Shown: positions 24,468-34,064, numbered from the stretch's first letter. The stretch: 36,775 nucleotides of DNA from Chthoniobacterales bacterium (GCA_013815325.1 JACDGM010000044.1:1-36775), one strand, 5' to 3'. Notes: generated by a model not told the origin, from the sequence alone. Translations and numbers: made by a program.

Positions 24468-25397
24468 GTGTCCGTCAGCATCTGGTTTTGGGTCGCATTT
24501 CATGTCGGAGTTTTCGTGGCCCTCGCCATTGATCTCCTCAGCTTTCGCGGGCCGCACACGATCACCCTGCGCAGCGCCGTCCGGCGCAGCCTCATTTGGA
24601 TAGCGCTCTCGCTCGCTTTCAACGTCCTCGTCTGGCGTTGGCAGGGAGCAGATCAAGGGATCGATTTTTTTACCGGCTACCTGATCGAGTACTCGCTCAG
24701 CGTCGATAACATTTTCGTTTTTGTCCTCATCTTCGCCTACTTCCAGGTGCCGCCGCAGTACGAACATCGCGTCCTCATCTGGGGGATCGTGGGCGCGCTC
24801 GTTATGCGCGGAATCATGATTCTGATCGGGGTGACGCTGGTCGCGCGCTTCCATTTTGTGCTCTACATCTTCGGCGCATTTCTGGTCGTGACCGGCGTGC
24901 GCATGCTCTTCGCTCGCTCCGAGCAGCTCGACCTGGAGAACAACTTCATCCTGCGGAGCGCGCGCCGCATGCTCCCGCTGACGAACGAATACCACGGCTC
25001 GAAATTCATCGTGCGCAAAGGGACGAGTATCTGTCTGACCCCGCTCGCCTTTGTTCTCATCGTCATCGACGTGATGGACCTGATCTTCGCGGTCGATTCG
25101 ATCCCGGCCGTGCTCGCGATTACGCAGGACACCTTCATCATTTATACCTCGAACATCTGCGCCATTCTCGGCCTGCGGTCGCTCTATTTCCTGCTCGCAA
25201 ATCTCGTCTCACGTTTCGTTTATCTGCGCATCGGGCTGGCGGTGATCCTATTTTTTGTCGGGGCCAAAATGATTGCAGCGCGCTGGATGCATATTCCGAA
25301 TTGGATTTCCCTCGCCGTGATTGTGGTGGTGCTCACGATCACGATCGTCGTCTCGGTTGTCGCAACCAAAGACCAGCCGAAAGCCCCCGCGCGATAA
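24468..25397 (+). CDS. TerC family integral membrane protein
   Basis: The 309-residue protein has about nine membrane segments. Conserved TerC features are visible: the DLLSFRGPHTITLRSAVRRS N-terminal part, EYSLSVDNIFVFVLIFAYF with the acidic metal-binding residues, and DVMDLIFAVDSIPAVLAITQ with the second acidic set. TerC/Alx proteins export metal ions, mainly manganese, and act in tellurite or pH response. The start is GTG 24468. Only 139 bp separate it from the divergent GreA-like gene. I saw no manganese riboswitch there. Confidence 0.92.
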   Translation: MSVSIWFWVAFHVGVFVALAIDLLSFRGPHTITLRSAVRRSLIWIALSLAFNVLVWRWQGADQGIDFFTGYLIEYSLSVDNIFVFVLIFAYFQVPPQYEHRVLIWGIVGALVMRGIMILIGVTLVARFHFVLYIFGAFLVVTGVRMLFARSEQLDLENNFILRSARRMLPLTNEYHGSKFIVRKGTSICLTPLAFVLIVIDVMDLIFAVDSIPAVLAITQDTFIIYTSNICAILGLRSLYFLLANLVSRFVYLRIGLAVILFFVGAKMIAARWMHIPNWISLAVIVVVLTITIVVSVVATKDQPKAPAR

Positions 25398-25444
25398 AGA
25401 AGTGTTGCAATCGTACGCGGGGATCGATTTACTCGCGTGGTGTT

Positions 25445-25849
25445 ATGAGACGTTCGCTTGGTTTCCTTCTTCTCGTCGCATTCGCGGCCACTGCGCTGGC
25501 GGATATTCAGGATCCGCCGGCGGCCGATTACGGACCGACGCGCAAACTCGGGCGCGGCGTCTCAAACATCTTTTTCGGGCTGACGGAAATCCCGGTGACG
25601 ATCGGCAAGATCAACAGCGAGGAAGGAAATTCCGCGGCGGCCAGTTACGGCGTGCTCAGAGGGACCGGCCGGGCTTTTGCGCGCTTCGGAGTGGGATTTT
25701 ATGAGGCGCTGCTCTGGCCGATCCCGGTTTACAAAGGCAGTTACAATCCCGTTTTGCGCAGCGACATTCCCTGGATTCACCGCGGCTACAGCGAGTTTCC
25801 GCCGGAGCTGGGCAACGAGTCGAAGTATCCCTACGTGCGGGATTATTAG
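25445..25849 (+). CDS. TIGR04073-type exosortase-associated exported protein
   Basis: The 134-residue protein has a signal peptide (SLGFLLLVAFAATALA) and conserved segments LGRGVSNIFFGLTEIPVTIG, NSAAASYGVLRGTGRAFARF and GFYEALLWPIPVYKGSYNPV. These match the small exported family seen next to PEP-CTERM/exosortase genes in Verrucomicrobia. The molecular role is unknown. ATG 25445 gives a complete signal. It is 48 bp after TerC and could be cotranscribed. Confidence 0.78.
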   Translation: MRRSLGFLLLVAFAATALADIQDPPAADYGPTRKLGRGVSNIFFGLTEIPVTIGKINSEEGNSAAASYGVLRGTGRAFARFGVGFYEALLWPIPVYKGSYNPVLRSDIPWIHRGYSEFPPELGNESKYPYVRDY

Positions 25850-25862
25850 GTTGGCGAAGCAG

Positions 25863-25921
25863 TTGGAGCGCGACGCTCTGTCGTCGCGAGATCGTCGCGC
25901 TGACGGAGCAGCGCGCTCCAA
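25863..25921 (+). repeat. REP-like imperfect palindrome
   Basis: The arm TTGGAGCGCGACGCTCTGTC (25863-25882) pairs with GACGGAGCAGCGCGCTCCAA (25902-25921) at 17 of 20 positions. It lies 14 bp after the stop of the TIGR04073-type gene and may end transcription or be a dispersed REP-type element. Confidence 0.65.
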
Positions 25922-25956
25922 ATTCCAGCTCCGTGCGAAAGCACGCTCCGTCCGAA

Positions 25957-25973
25957 TCCGTTAGGCTAACGGA
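25957..25973 (+). repeat. Perfect 17-bp palindrome containing the core word
   Basis: TCCGTTAG, one G, then CTAACGGA. It contains the GTTAGGC word of the attC core and its mirror image. It lies 6 bp upstream of ATG 25980, where it could act as an operator. Compare GTTAGCTAAC at 15614-15623. Confidence 0.7.
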
Positions 25974-25979
25974 GCTTTG

Positions 25980-27128
25980 ATGCCTGCTTTCAGTTTAGCT
26001 CGGGCCGACCGCCTGCGGCCACTTTTCGAGGAAAACTTCCGCCGCTTTGGCGAGCTCGGCGCGGCTGTTTCGATCTGGCAGAACGGGAGCTCGGTGCTGG
26101 AATTGCATGGGGGCTTCCGCGACGCGCAGCGGGAGATTGCCTGGACGGATGAGACAATCGTCTTGTTCTGGTCGGTCACCAAAGGTCTTGGCAGCGCCTG
26201 CCTCTTGCATGTGCTCCAGGAGCGGGGAATCGAGCTGGAAAGGCGAGTGGCGGAATTCTGGCCCGAGTTCGCGGACAATGGAAAGGGCGCGATCACCCTC
26301 GCGCAATTGCTCTCGCACCAGGGCGGCCTCTCCGCTCTCGACGAGCTGGTGGAAGTCGCTGATCACGCCGCAGTCGTTAGGGCGCTCGCCCGGCAGAAGC
26401 CGCTCTGGGCACCCGGCACGGCCCATGGCTATCACGCGCGCACCTTCGGTTTTCTCATCGATGAACTCGTTAGGCGAATTGATGGCCGCACGATTGGCAA
26501 TTATTGGCGGCAGATATTCGCCGAGCCGCTCGCGCTCGATATCTGGATCGGTCTCCCGCCGGCAGAAAACGCGCGGGTCGCCACGATCCGTGCCGCCAAA
26601 GCCGGCGGCACGGCTGAGCCCGAGGCCTTCTATCAGGCGCTGGCGACGCCCGGCACAATCGAGCGCAAGACCTTCACCTCACCGCGCGGTTTGCACTCGG
26701 TAAGCGCGATGAACGCGCCGGAGAATCGCGCCGTCTCAATTGTTTCGTTTGGCGGCATCGGCAGCGCTCGTGCGCTCGGGAAGTTTTACGGGATGCTCGC
26801 GAATGGCGGTGAACTCGCGGGACGCCGCTATTTCAACTCCGCCACGATCGCGCAAATGACGACCACGCTCGCGGCCGGCCTCGATCGCGTTTTTGGAATC
26901 CCGACCGCGTTTTCCGCCGGCTTCATGAAAGATCCGCCCGGCGTCGCGCCGCGCATCTTCGGTCCGTCCCGTCTAGCTTTCGGTCATCCCGGTGCCGGCG
27001 GCAGCCACGCCTTTGCTGATCCAGAGAATGGCCTCGCGTTCGCCTACGTCATGAACCAGATGGAGCAGCAAATTTTGCCTAACGATAAGTCGCTCCGCCT
27101 GGTCGGCGCGCTTTACGGCTGCGATTGA
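25980..27128 (+). CDS. Beta-lactamase family serine hydrolase
   Basis: The 382-residue protein has the SxxK motif S65-V-T-K68 (FWSVTKG), Y151-H-A in place of YxN (GYHARTFGF), and a C-terminal HPGAGGSHAF in place of KTG. This is the pattern of class C-like esterases such as EstB. It probably hydrolyses esters or peptides in the cytosol since no signal peptide is seen. Two GTTAGG words lie inside the coding sequence (26377 and 26467), each encoding Val-Arg with the rare AGG codon. ATG 25980 was chosen; TTG 25977 also opens the frame. Confidence 0.9.
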   Translation: MPAFSLARADRLRPLFEENFRRFGELGAAVSIWQNGSSVLELHGGFRDAQREIAWTDETIVLFWSVTKGLGSACLLHVLQERGIELERRVAEFWPEFADNGKGAITLAQLLSHQGGLSALDELVEVADHAAVVRALARQKPLWAPGTAHGYHARTFGFLIDELVRRIDGRTIGNYWRQIFAEPLALDIWIGLPPAENARVATIRAAKAGGTAEPEAFYQALATPGTIERKTFTSPRGLHSVSAMNAPENRAVSIVSFGGIGSARALGKFYGMLANGGELAGRRYFNSATIAQMTTTLAAGLDRVFGIPTAFSAGFMKDPPGVAPRIFGPSRLAFGHPGAGGSHAFADPENGLAFAYVMNQMEQQILPNDKSLRLVGALYGCD

Positions 27129-27328
27129 TCCAACCGTTTTGCAGAGCGTGCCACGCCTTTTAAAACCAGCGGACGAAGGGAAGCGCTGTCGCCAGTGCAT
27201 CGTCCCGCGGCATGCCAGCAACCAGTGAGACAGGGAACGTTATACGCCGTTGCTCGCATTCGTTGAGGCATCCGTACTCATCGCTGGCCCCAAAACCTCT
27301 GCAGTGCCGGAAGCCTGGTCGGTGTCTG
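27129..27328. other. Gap, 200 bp, nothing seen
   Basis: The convergent ends of the serine hydrolase and the FG-GAP gene face each other here. No clear hairpin was found. Confidence 0.35.
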
Positions 27329-29656
27329 CTAGTTTACTGTGAGTGTCGCGCCATTGCTACTGGCGCTGCCCGCACTATTACTAACAGTCACCGCAAAGAC
27401 GCTTCCGTTGTCGGCCAGAGTGGTCGCTGGAGTGATATATGATGCCTTCGTCGCTCCGGAGATATCTACTCCATTCTTCCTCCACTGGTAGCGAAACGGT
27501 GCCGTTCCAGTAGCCGTGACGCTGAACTTAGCCGTCTGCCCAACGGCGACGGCCATATTGACCGGCTGAGCCGTGATTGCGGGCGGGACGGTAACCATTA
27601 GTTTCGCACTGTTGCTGGTGACTGTTCCGCCGCTATTGCTCACCATCACGGAAAAGAGAGCGCCGTCATCAGCCGCGATGGTCGCTGGCGTGGTATACGA
27701 TGACTGGGTCGCACCAGAAATGTTCGCGCCGTTCTTCCGCCATTGGTAACTCAACGCGCCTGTACCGGCAGCCTTGACGCTAAACTTAGCTGTCTGCCCG
27801 ACCGTCACAGTTGCATTTTTCGGCTGAGTAGTAATCGACGGAGGAGCCGGCGTCGGCGTGGGTGTAGCAGTAGGGGTAGGCGTTGGCGTTGGGGTTGGGG
27901 TCTCGGTGGGGCTTGGGGTGGGCGTTGGAGTCTCAGTGGGGCTCGGTGTCGGCGTTGGAGTCGCGGTGGGACTTGGGGTTGGGGTGGGCGTTGGCGTGGG
28001 TGATGATGACCCTTCCACTACGGTAAGGGTAGAATTTGCTCCGGACGAAACCAGATCGACGACGCCGCTGGGCCAAACCACCTGAACCATGGCATCCGCG
28101 GCCGCTCCTATGCCGAAGTGCAGCGGTTCGGCGCCTTGGGAGGCATACTCGCCTCCGCCGCCCCCGTTATTGTCACGATAACTCGATCCCCCGGTGTACG
28201 TGACGGTGACGCGGGCGCCGATTCCTTGCCGATTCGACTGCACGCCCTTCAGAATAACTTTGATAAAATGATTCGTATTGCCGTCGTTTTTCAGAAGCCG
28301 GTGAAGTCCGAGCGCCGCTGGCCCGGCGTCTTGTTCGTTACCGACCCCGTCCTTCACGATGAGGTCGAGGAATCCATCGTTGTCATAATCTCCCCAAGCC
28401 GCGCCTTTATGCGCTGAGATGTTATCGTTAAGAGCTGCACCTTCCTCAGCCGCCCTATCAGTAAAGGTGCCATCGCCATTATTATGGTAAAGAAGATTGC
28501 TATTGCCGACCCCTTGGGCGGCGTCCCCGGCATTTGTGGCAAATAGATCGAGATATCCGTCGTTGTCATAGTCTCCCCACACAACTGCCCACGTATTCGT
28601 CGTGGCGGCGAGCCCGACTGCTGCTGAGACGTCTGTAAACGTGCCGTTCCCATTGTTGCGATAAAGGGTCACGCCGGCCAACCCGGTAGTGCCTTGGTGA
28701 CCTCTTGCAATACAGAGATCGAGCAGACCATCATTATTGTAATCGCCCCAGGCGACGCCCTTGCCATTTTCGCGAGGTATCAAGCCTGCGGTGGTCGTCA
28801 CATCGACATAGGTGCCATCCCCCCGATTCCTATACAACGTTTCGCTGTCGCCATCTCCGGTCATTATGACATCCTGAAATCCATCGTTATCGTAATCTGC
28901 GAACGACATGATACTCCCGAAGTCTCGCGCCAAGGTGGCAGTGCCGAGGCCGGCTGCGTCAGTCACAGAAGCGAAGGTTGCGTCGCCATTGCCTTTGTAG
29001 AGCCGGTTTGAGCCGTCGTAGCTTTTGACGAAAAGATCCATCTTGCCGTCTTTATCCTGATCGAAGAAAAAACCGCACCGACCGCGATTTACAGAAGTTT
29101 CGATCTGCGCTGTCTGGCTGGCGTAGACGAAGGTCCCGTCACCGTAGCCCTTGTAGAGGAGGTCGCGTTTAGCCTCCACGCCCCCTTTTGCCCCCTCGGC
29201 GATATAAACGTCAAGATTGCCATCACCATCGTAGTCGCCAAACGAGATGCCATGCCAATCACTGCTATCTAACTCTGTGGCTTTCTTGATGCCACACGTG
29301 GCACGGATGTCGGTAAAGGTGCCGTCGGCATGATTCAAATACACAAAAGGTCCTCTAGACGACGCGAGACCGTGGCATGGGATGATCAGATCCAGAAAAC
29401 CATCGTTGTTGATGTCACCCCAGATCGGATTACCCCAAGACTTCTTGGCTTCCATGATCAATCCAGCTGCGGCCGTCACGTCACGGAACTGCTGAGCGAA
29501 CGAGCTGGACGCGAAGAGGGCAAGGAACCCCGTGATCGCTCCCAACCGGCCCAGTCTCCTACTTGGTGCTCGGCCATCCCATAGAGCGGCCCTTGCAGGC
29601 GTCGGGTCTTCCTTCTCTTGCGGGAGAGGTGTCGTATTTTGAAACGGTATTATCAT
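27329..29656 (-). CDS. Secreted FG-GAP/ASPIC-UnbV protein with PT linker and two Ig-like domains
   Basis: The product is 775 residues. A signal peptide ([15 protein letters not shown]) is followed by about seven calcium-binding FG-GAP/VCBS repeats ([14 protein letters not shown]-type, with DxDxDG). Next is an ASPIC/UnbV segment ([20 protein letters not shown], then [20 protein letters not shown]). Then comes a Pro-Thr linker of about 50 residues (27,845-28,010), and two Ig-like domains ([20 protein letters not shown] and [20 protein letters not shown]), with the last strand at the stop. It is a CRTAC1-like surface or extracellular protein that probably binds polysaccharide or protein. The two Ig domains are alike, suggesting a duplicated unit. 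The start (29656) may be too early: the Arg-rich 35 residues before the signal are unusual. Confidence 0.88.
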   Translation of the reverse strand: MIIPFQNTTPLPQEKEDPTPARAALWDGRAPSRRLGRLGAITGFLALFASSSFAQQFRDVTAAAGLIMEAKKSWGNPIWGDINNDGFLDLIIPCHGLASSRGPFVYLNHADGTFTDIRATCGIKKATELDSSDWHGISFGDYDGDGNLDVYIAEGAKGGVEAKRDLLYKGYGDGTFVYASQTAQIETSVNRGRCGFFFDQDKDGKMDLFVKSYDGSNRLYKGNGDATFASVTDAAGLGTATLARDFGSIMSFADYDNDGFQDVIMTGDGDSETLYRNRGDGTYVDVTTTAGLIPRENGKGVAWGDYNNDGLLDLCIARGHQGTTGLAGVTLYRNNGNGTFTDVSAAVGLAATTNTWAVVWGDYDNDGYLDLFATNAGDAAQGVGNSNLLYHNNGDGTFTDRAAEEGAALNDNISAHKGAAWGDYDNDGFLDLIVKDGVGNEQDAGPAALGLHRLLKNDGNTNHFIKVILKGVQSNRQGIGARVTVTYTGGSSYRDNNGGGGGEYASQGAEPLHFGIGAAADAMVQVVWPSGVVDLVSSGANSTLTVVEGSSSPTPTPTPTPSPTATPTPTPSPTETPTPTPSPTETPTPTPTPTPTATPTPTPAPPSITTQPKNATVTVGQTAKFSVKAAGTGALSYQWRKNGANISGATQSSYTTPATIAADDGALFSVMVSNSGGTVTSNSAKLMVTVPPAITAQPVNMAVAVGQTAKFSVTATGTAPFRYQWRKNGVDISGATKASYITPATTLADNGSVFAVTVSNSAGSASSNGATLTVN
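27845..28010 (-). repeat. Pro-Thr linker-coding simple repeat
   Basis: Degenerate GGCGTTGG/GGGGTTGG hexanucleotide-type repeats encode the [12 protein letters not shown] linker between the ASPIC/UnbV segment and the Ig domains. Length variation by slippage is likely. Confidence 0.8.
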
Positions 29657-29887
29657 AAAGAGAGCAAAAGAGCGAACTGTGCATCATGCGCGAAAACGTG
29701 CACCGATGTCCAGCAATTTATGCAATCTCGGGTAAATCACTACCCGTGAATCGGGCCGCATTCCGACACTGCCAGCGAGACCTCAGGCCGCCGACGCCAA
29801 CGCTCCTCTTGGTCGACGCCTTTTACGGTTGGCCTTCGTCGGTGAGGTTGCACTCGCAGCGGTCGAGCTGTCGTGTATGATCTTCCC
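29657..29887. other. Gap upstream of the FG-GAP gene
   Basis: Nothing recognisable. It should hold the promoters of the two divergent genes. Confidence 0.35.
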
Positions 29888-30124
29888 ATGACGAGCGGGG
29901 CACTCCGAGGGCGCTTGCACGAGCAGCCGTTTCGTGGGTTTGGACTTCGTATGCCGGATGGCCGTCTCTTGCCGGTGCCACATCCGGAGTTCATTTCGAT
30001 TGAACCTGAAGACGAACGGATTGCCGTGGTCTGGAAAGGCGACGGCGGCTATTGGACGGTAGATCTCGAGCTGGTAAGCGATCTGGAACCGTTGAGCCGA
30101 AAGAACGGAAAGCGCCGGCGCTGA
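29888..30124 (+). CDS. Small conserved protein (RPFxxHLADGR-type)
   Basis: The 78-residue protein has LRGRLHEQPFRGFGLRMPDG, LPVPHPEFISIEPEDERIAV and GYWTVDLELVSDLEPL. This is a pattern I know from many small proteins of Planctomycetes and Verrucomicrobia (short beta-barrel, function unknown). Start at ATG 29888 (MTSGALRG) rather than 29873. It is the last chromosomal gene before the attachment site, 30 bp away. Confidence 0.72.
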   Translation: MTSGALRGRLHEQPFRGFGLRMPDGRLLPVPHPEFISIEPEDERIAVVWKGDGGYWTVDLELVSDLEPLSRKNGKRRR

Positions 30125-30153
30125 CTCTCACATCATCGGGTGGTTTGTTTCTG

Positions 30154-30196
30154 CGTGCCTGGAGGGATTCGAACCCCCAACCTTCTGATCCGAAGT
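30154..30196 (-). other. attachment site: 3' half of a tRNA-Arg (anticodon TCG) gene
   Basis: On the minus strand the segment reads ACTTCGGATCAGAAGG, then GGGGGTTCGAATCCCTC and the acceptor strand CAGGCACG. That is the anticodon loop CTTCGGA (TCG, Arg), the 3' anticodon stem, a perfect T-arm and the 3' acceptor strand. The 5' half (acceptor GTGCCTG, D-arm, 5' anticodon strand) is absent, so this is not a functional tRNA. Integrases commonly use exactly this part of a tRNA gene as attB. The integrase gene starts 90 bp away. The intact tRNA should exist at the other end of the element or at another locus. Confidence 0.8.
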
Positions 30197-30286
30197 TTAT
30201 ATGTTTGCCTGAATTGAACTGTTTGCTATTGTTCCGAAATGCGCGCAAGATTACAGCACGGTCGAGGAGAAGCCGGCGGGAAAAAC

Positions 30287-31672
30287 ATGAAAAGATTGGA
30301 ACAAGTTCCGTCAGGTCTAAGCGGAAAAAATGGCCAAGCGATGGCCAAGCGGTTCGGAAAGACGGACTCTAGGTATTGGCATGACGTTATCTTCAAGCCG
30401 ACCTACACCCGCGGCGGGCAAACATTTCGCCTGGAAGAATGGGCCGCTCGTGTCCAGTGGCGCGGGAGGCGCGAGTTGTTCAACCTGAGGACGCCTAACA
30501 AAGCCGCCGCGGCGGCGAAGGCGCGAGACATTTATGCGATGCTGGTCGGTTCCGGATGGGATTTGACGCTGGCGAGGTTCAAGCAGGAGATGCAACGCAA
30601 AGGCGTCTCGACAGTCGGCGATTTCATGAAGGAGTTGCGTGGGCATTGGTCCGGCAAGCCCAAAACTTTCGAAGACTATTGCCGCAGCTTCCGCACGATC
30701 CTTGCGCAGACGTTCAAGATCGAAGGCGGCCGCGCGAAATTCGATTATGTCAGTGGTGGCCGGGATGCTTGGGTTGCCAAGATCGACGCGATCAAGTTGG
30801 CAGACGTGATGCCAAGCGAGGTAAACAAATGGCGGATCGCATTCGTAAAAAAGGCGGGCGTGAATCCGGTGAAGCAGCGCCGGGCGCGGATCACCTGCAA
30901 TTCTCTGATGCGCCAGGCGAAAAGCCTCTTCGCCGAAGATCTGCTCGCTCACGTCACAATGCACAGGCCGGAGAAGCTTCCTTTCGATGGAGTGGTTTTC
31001 TACAAGCGGGAGTCGATGCGTTATCACTCCACTATGGACATCGGAACGTTGATCCACGATGCCATACGCGAGCTACCTCGAGAGCAGCTGAAAATATTTC
31101 TACTGGCGACGATGGTCGGACTCCGGCGAAACGAAATCGACAAGCTTCAGTGGACAGCTTTCCGCTGGAATGAGGGCGTTGTAGTCATTGAGACCACTGA
31201 GTATTTCAAGCCCAAAACCAGCGACAGCGGTGGCGACGTTGCAATTGATCCAGAACTTGTCGCCTTATTCCGAGGCTGGCACGCGCAAGCAAGCGGCTCC
31301 TTCGTGGTCGAGGCAGACGCCGAGCCGCGGAATGACGCCAGCTACGCGCATTACAGGGCGCAGCGGGATTTCGAGGCTTTGAACGCGTGGATGCGCGGGA
31401 AAGGTTCGACAGCGACTAAGCCTTTGCATGAGTTAAGAAAGGAATTCGGGAGTCAGCTGTGTGCGAAGTATGGCATCTATGCGGCAAGTCGTATGTTGCG
31501 CCACGCGGATATTGCCATCACCGCAGCGCACTACTTGGACACGAAAGAGCGCGTGACAATCGGCATGGGTGACCTCCTGATCATGCCTGGCAACGTTGTC
31601 CCCCTCGCAGAGGGAAGGGTTATCAATCAACAGCGGCTCGACGAGGAAGGGTGCGCCAGAAGAGCCTCGTAA
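30287..31672 (+). CDS. Tyrosine integrase of a tRNA-targeting element
   Basis: The 461-residue site-specific recombinase has the catalytic residues R280 (GLRRNEI), H381-x-x-R384 (HELRKEF), H406 (LRHADIAI) and Y416 (HYLDTKER). The N-terminal 100 residues contain a DNA-binding segment (WRGRRELFNLRTPNKAAAAA). It is larger and differs in its motif context from integron integrases, so it is not IntI. It is taken as the enzyme that integrates the element at the tRNA-Arg site immediately upstream. Start chosen at ATG 30287, with GGCGGGA about 10 bp upstream. An earlier ATG (30239) lies inside the attachment region. Confidence 0.9.
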   Translation: MKRLEQVPSGLSGKNGQAMAKRFGKTDSRYWHDVIFKPTYTRGGQTFRLEEWAARVQWRGRRELFNLRTPNKAAAAAKARDIYAMLVGSGWDLTLARFKQEMQRKGVSTVGDFMKELRGHWSGKPKTFEDYCRSFRTILAQTFKIEGGRAKFDYVSGGRDAWVAKIDAIKLADVMPSEVNKWRIAFVKKAGVNPVKQRRARITCNSLMRQAKSLFAEDLLAHVTMHRPEKLPFDGVVFYKRESMRYHSTMDIGTLIHDAIRELPREQLKIFLLATMVGLRRNEIDKLQWTAFRWNEGVVVIETTEYFKPKTSDSGGDVAIDPELVALFRGWHAQASGSFVVEADAEPRNDASYAHYRAQRDFEALNAWMRGKGSTATKPLHELRKEFGSQLCAKYGIYAASRMLRHADIAITAAHYLDTKERVTIGMGDLLIMPGNVVPLAEGRVINQQRLDEEGCARRAS

Positions 31673-31835
31673 GTTAGCTGCCCCACCAAGGCAATGGAGT
31701 AATTCTTTTATTTCTGGGCTGACCGGTGGCCGGCAACACGGGGTATGGCCCCGTTTTTCGGCCCGCGACCGCCCCATATACCCCTTCTGAGATTTATCAG
31801 TCGCACGTCCAGAGTGCTACTAAGGAGAAGAACAG

Positions 31836-32531
31836 ATGAAAAAGAAGCAGCCGCTTAGCTTGCCGCCCGGAGTAATGAAACCCACTCCCGAGGATTTTCC
31901 GCGACCTGATCCAATGGATCTCGCGAAGCTCGCAGCGATGCTATTGCCTGACCAAGCTCCGAAAGTCGGTCTCGAACTCGCAATGCGATTCTATTTTGAG
32001 GCGGTTTGCCTTTCGCGAGAACTGCCAACAGGGTTTGACGATCTGCTAACAGCATTTGGCAGCACTGAACGAAAGGATTCGCGTCTGATGCGCGAAGCGG
32101 GGGAGATTATGCGCGACCGCTGGGAAGTTAATGCTTTGAAGTTCGAGCCGCATACGGATTCCGATGACGCCAGGCGATACTTGGACGGGCAATGCCGTTT
32201 GTTAGGGGTCTTGAAGAAGCGGGTGTCCTTAAGATGGTCTGCGGAGACTTTCTTCAAGAAGCTGCGAGGCTGTTACAAGCTCAATAGCATGCCTGTCGCT
32301 CAGGGAAGTGCACAATACCATCTCACTGCTCGTAAATTTATCGCGAGTCTGAGCCGCGCTGGTGACGACGGCCGCGTGTATTATTTGATCCCCTGTCGCT
32401 GGCTGGCTTGGCTTGCAGAGTATGAAAAGAGATGTGTCAGTAAGCAGCGAAAAAAGTCTTGGCGGAAACGGCGGCCGGAAGTCGTCAACCGAATCTTTGA
32501 AAAATCTTCATCAGGAAGTGTAGCCGAATAG
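31836..32531 (+). CDS. Element-borne protein of unknown function, 231 aa
   Basis: AAGGAGAAG just before ATG 31836 is the strongest ribosome-binding site in the window. The N-terminus is proline-rich (LSLPPGVMKPTPEDFPRPDP), followed by helical regions (LELAMRFYFEAVCLSRELPT) and a basic C-terminus (KQRKKSWRKRRPEVVNRIF). Domain not recognised. Its position between the integrase and the regulator suggests an element-specific function, possibly DNA binding. Confidence 0.72.
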   Translation: MKKKQPLSLPPGVMKPTPEDFPRPDPMDLAKLAAMLLPDQAPKVGLELAMRFYFEAVCLSRELPTGFDDLLTAFGSTERKDSRLMREAGEIMRDRWEVNALKFEPHTDSDDARRYLDGQCRLLGVLKKRVSLRWSAETFFKKLRGCYKLNSMPVAQGSAQYHLTARKFIASLSRAGDDGRVYYLIPCRWLAWLAEYEKRCVSKQRKKSWRKRRPEVVNRIFEKSSSGSVAE

Positions 32532-32689
32532 GCCTCGGCTGAGGGCTTGCGGCCGCTCGTTTGTGGGTCGCTGAGGCGATCTGGTAACGTTCTTAGTGAC
32601 GGCTGAGGCGGTTTCGGGTCGGGAACGGCTACCGCTAAGAAATGGCGGCGGTTTAGGTCAAAAAACGTGTGCTTTGATTGAGCCAAACA

Positions 32690-32893
32690 ATGAGCACACA
32701 GAAAAGCGCAAGACCGGAACAGTTGTTAAGCCGACGGGCAATAGCCAATCGTTGGGAGACTTCTGTTGAAACAGTAAAGCGGCGGGAGAAGGCGGGTCTT
32801 ATTAAGGCAATCCGTTTCAACCAAAGGCTGCTCCGCTACAAACTAAGTGATGTCGAAGCCTTCGAGGCTACGGCCGCAGGAGGGGAATCATGA
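32690..32893 (+). CDS. AlpA/excisionase-like HTH protein
   Basis: The 67-residue protein has LLSRRAIANRWETSVETVKR, REKAGLIKAIRFNQRLLRYK and LSDVEAFEATA. This is the MerR-type winged HTH of AlpA/Xis proteins that bind att arms or switch on excision. The start is ATG 32690. Its stop overlaps the next start (ATGA at 32890-32893), so translation is coupled to the replication genes. Confidence 0.78.
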   Translation: MSTQKSARPEQLLSRRAIANRWETSVETVKRREKAGLIKAIRFNQRLLRYKLSDVEAFEATAAGGES

Positions 32894-33147
32894 TGAAAAT
32901 CGATCCACCTCCAAAAGGAAAGGGCCGGCTTGGCGGCACGGCCCCGAAAACTTCCTTAACTCTGGTGCAATTTTACAAGCATTCGCGCGGGTTGCAAGCC
33001 ATCTGTGAAATCCAATGGCGGCAAGAATCTCATAGGTTGGCCGCGCTGTACCGGCAAAGTGGCGATCCTGCCGATCTCTTCGCCTTCCGGCGCCACAGAG
33101 CGGCAATGGGCGGACGGATGCGCCTCTGGACGGGCGGTGGCAAATGA
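32890..33147 (+). CDS. Small element protein, 85 aa, unknown
   Basis: Overlaps its neighbours by ATGA at both ends (32890-32893 and 33144-33147), so it is coupled in the operon. It is basic (QESHRLAALYRQSGDPADLF, FRRHRAAMGGRMRLWTGGGK). Domain not recognised; a replication accessory or DNA-binding role is likely from context only. Confidence 0.65.
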   Translation: MMKIDPPPKGKGRLGGTAPKTSLTLVQFYKHSRGLQAICEIQWRQESHRLAALYRQSGDPADLFAFRRHRAAMGGRMRLWTGGGK

Positions 33148-34064
33148 GTGCGGATGAGATCAAGATAGCGCTCGCGGCGTCAGCCGAAGAATTCACTAGG
33201 TCGTTGTTCCCAAATGGTTGCAAGGAGTCTAACGAGTGGCGCGTTGGTTCGCTGAATGGCGAGGCTGGCCAATCCCTCGCGATCTGCATCAGCGGGAGGA
33301 AGGCGGGGATCTTTAAGGACTTCGCAACCGACGAAAGCGGTGACAACCTGATTGAGCTACTCGCGCAAGCTCGGGGGGTGCCGTTCAAAGATGCGTTGCA
33401 CGCAGCTGCGGAATGGCTAGGCGCTCCGGTGACTGCGGAGAGATACTTCCCAAGATCCTTTCCCGTCCTCAAGAAGCTATCAGCTGCGGAATCTGAGCGT
33501 GCTGCGCTTCCCCTTCCAATGGCGGAATCGGATTGTAGGCTCGCTCTGGCGATGGCCACGGTCTTGCAGCAAGACCGTGGGTTGTGCGAGCGGATTGCCC
33601 GATCGCGGAACTGGCGTGTCGAAAGCATCGTCGAACTCGCGCATGAGCCCAGTCTTGGTTGGCAGGATGGCAAGCTGGCATTCCTTTATGAATCGGGCGT
33701 CAAGTTGCGTTGGCGCGAGGACGGCGAAAGAGTCATCAAGTGGGCGTTCGGTGAACCATGGCTATGGCGCGGCGGCCTCCTTTGGAACCGTAGCACGGCC
33801 TACATATGCGAGGGAGAAACCGACGCGATCTCGGTGATTGACGCGGGGGTTGAGAAAGACGGCGAGACTGTGGTGGTCGCCATCCCGTCCGCGACCACTT
33901 TCAAGCATGAATGGGCAGTTTTATTTAAGGACAAGGAGGTCATTCTCGCTCTCGATTGTGACGCAGCTGGGCTCGCCGCTACCACGAAGATTGCTGGCCT
34001 ACTGCGACCGGTTGTCGATTCATTGAAACAGCTCGACTGGGGAGGGCTTCAAAATGCCAGCTAA
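33144..34064 (+). CDS. Toprim-domain primase-like protein
   Basis: The 306-residue protein has an N-terminal segment resembling the zinc-free primase-associated domain (EWRVGSLNGEAGQSLAICIS and GIFKDFATDESGDNLIELLA). Its C-terminal Toprim domain carries YICEGETDAISVIDAG (catalytic Glu) and VILALDCDAAGLAATTKIAG (DxD). Phage and plasmid primases of this layout make primers or bind the helicase. The zinc-binding CHC2 is missing, so the primase activity could be unusual. It overlaps the next gene by 11 bp. It is part of the replication operon 32690-35136. Confidence 0.85.
   Translation: MSADEIKIALAASAEEFTRSLFPNGCKESNEWRVGSLNGEAGQSLAICISGRKAGIFKDFATDESGDNLIELLAQARGVPFKDALHAAAEWLGAPVTAERYFPRSFPVLKKLSAAESERAALPLPMAESDCRLALAMATVLQQDRGLCERIARSRNWRVESIVELAHEPSLGWQDGKLAFLYESGVKLRWREDGERVIKWAFGEPWLWRGGLLWNRSTAYICEGETDAISVIDAGVEKDGETVVVAIPSATTFKHEWAVLFKDKEVILALDCDAAGLAATTKIAGLLRPVVDSLKQLDWGGLQNAS

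Noticed and set aside
24354-24995. 213-residue minus-strand frame
   Set aside because: Antisense to TerC; acidic, biased composition; no start context.
30287-31672. Tyrosine recombinase as the missing integron integrase
   Set aside because: It is a tRNA-targeting element integrase by context and motif layout, lies 12 kb from the nearest attC, and shows no IntI-specific segment that I can recognise.
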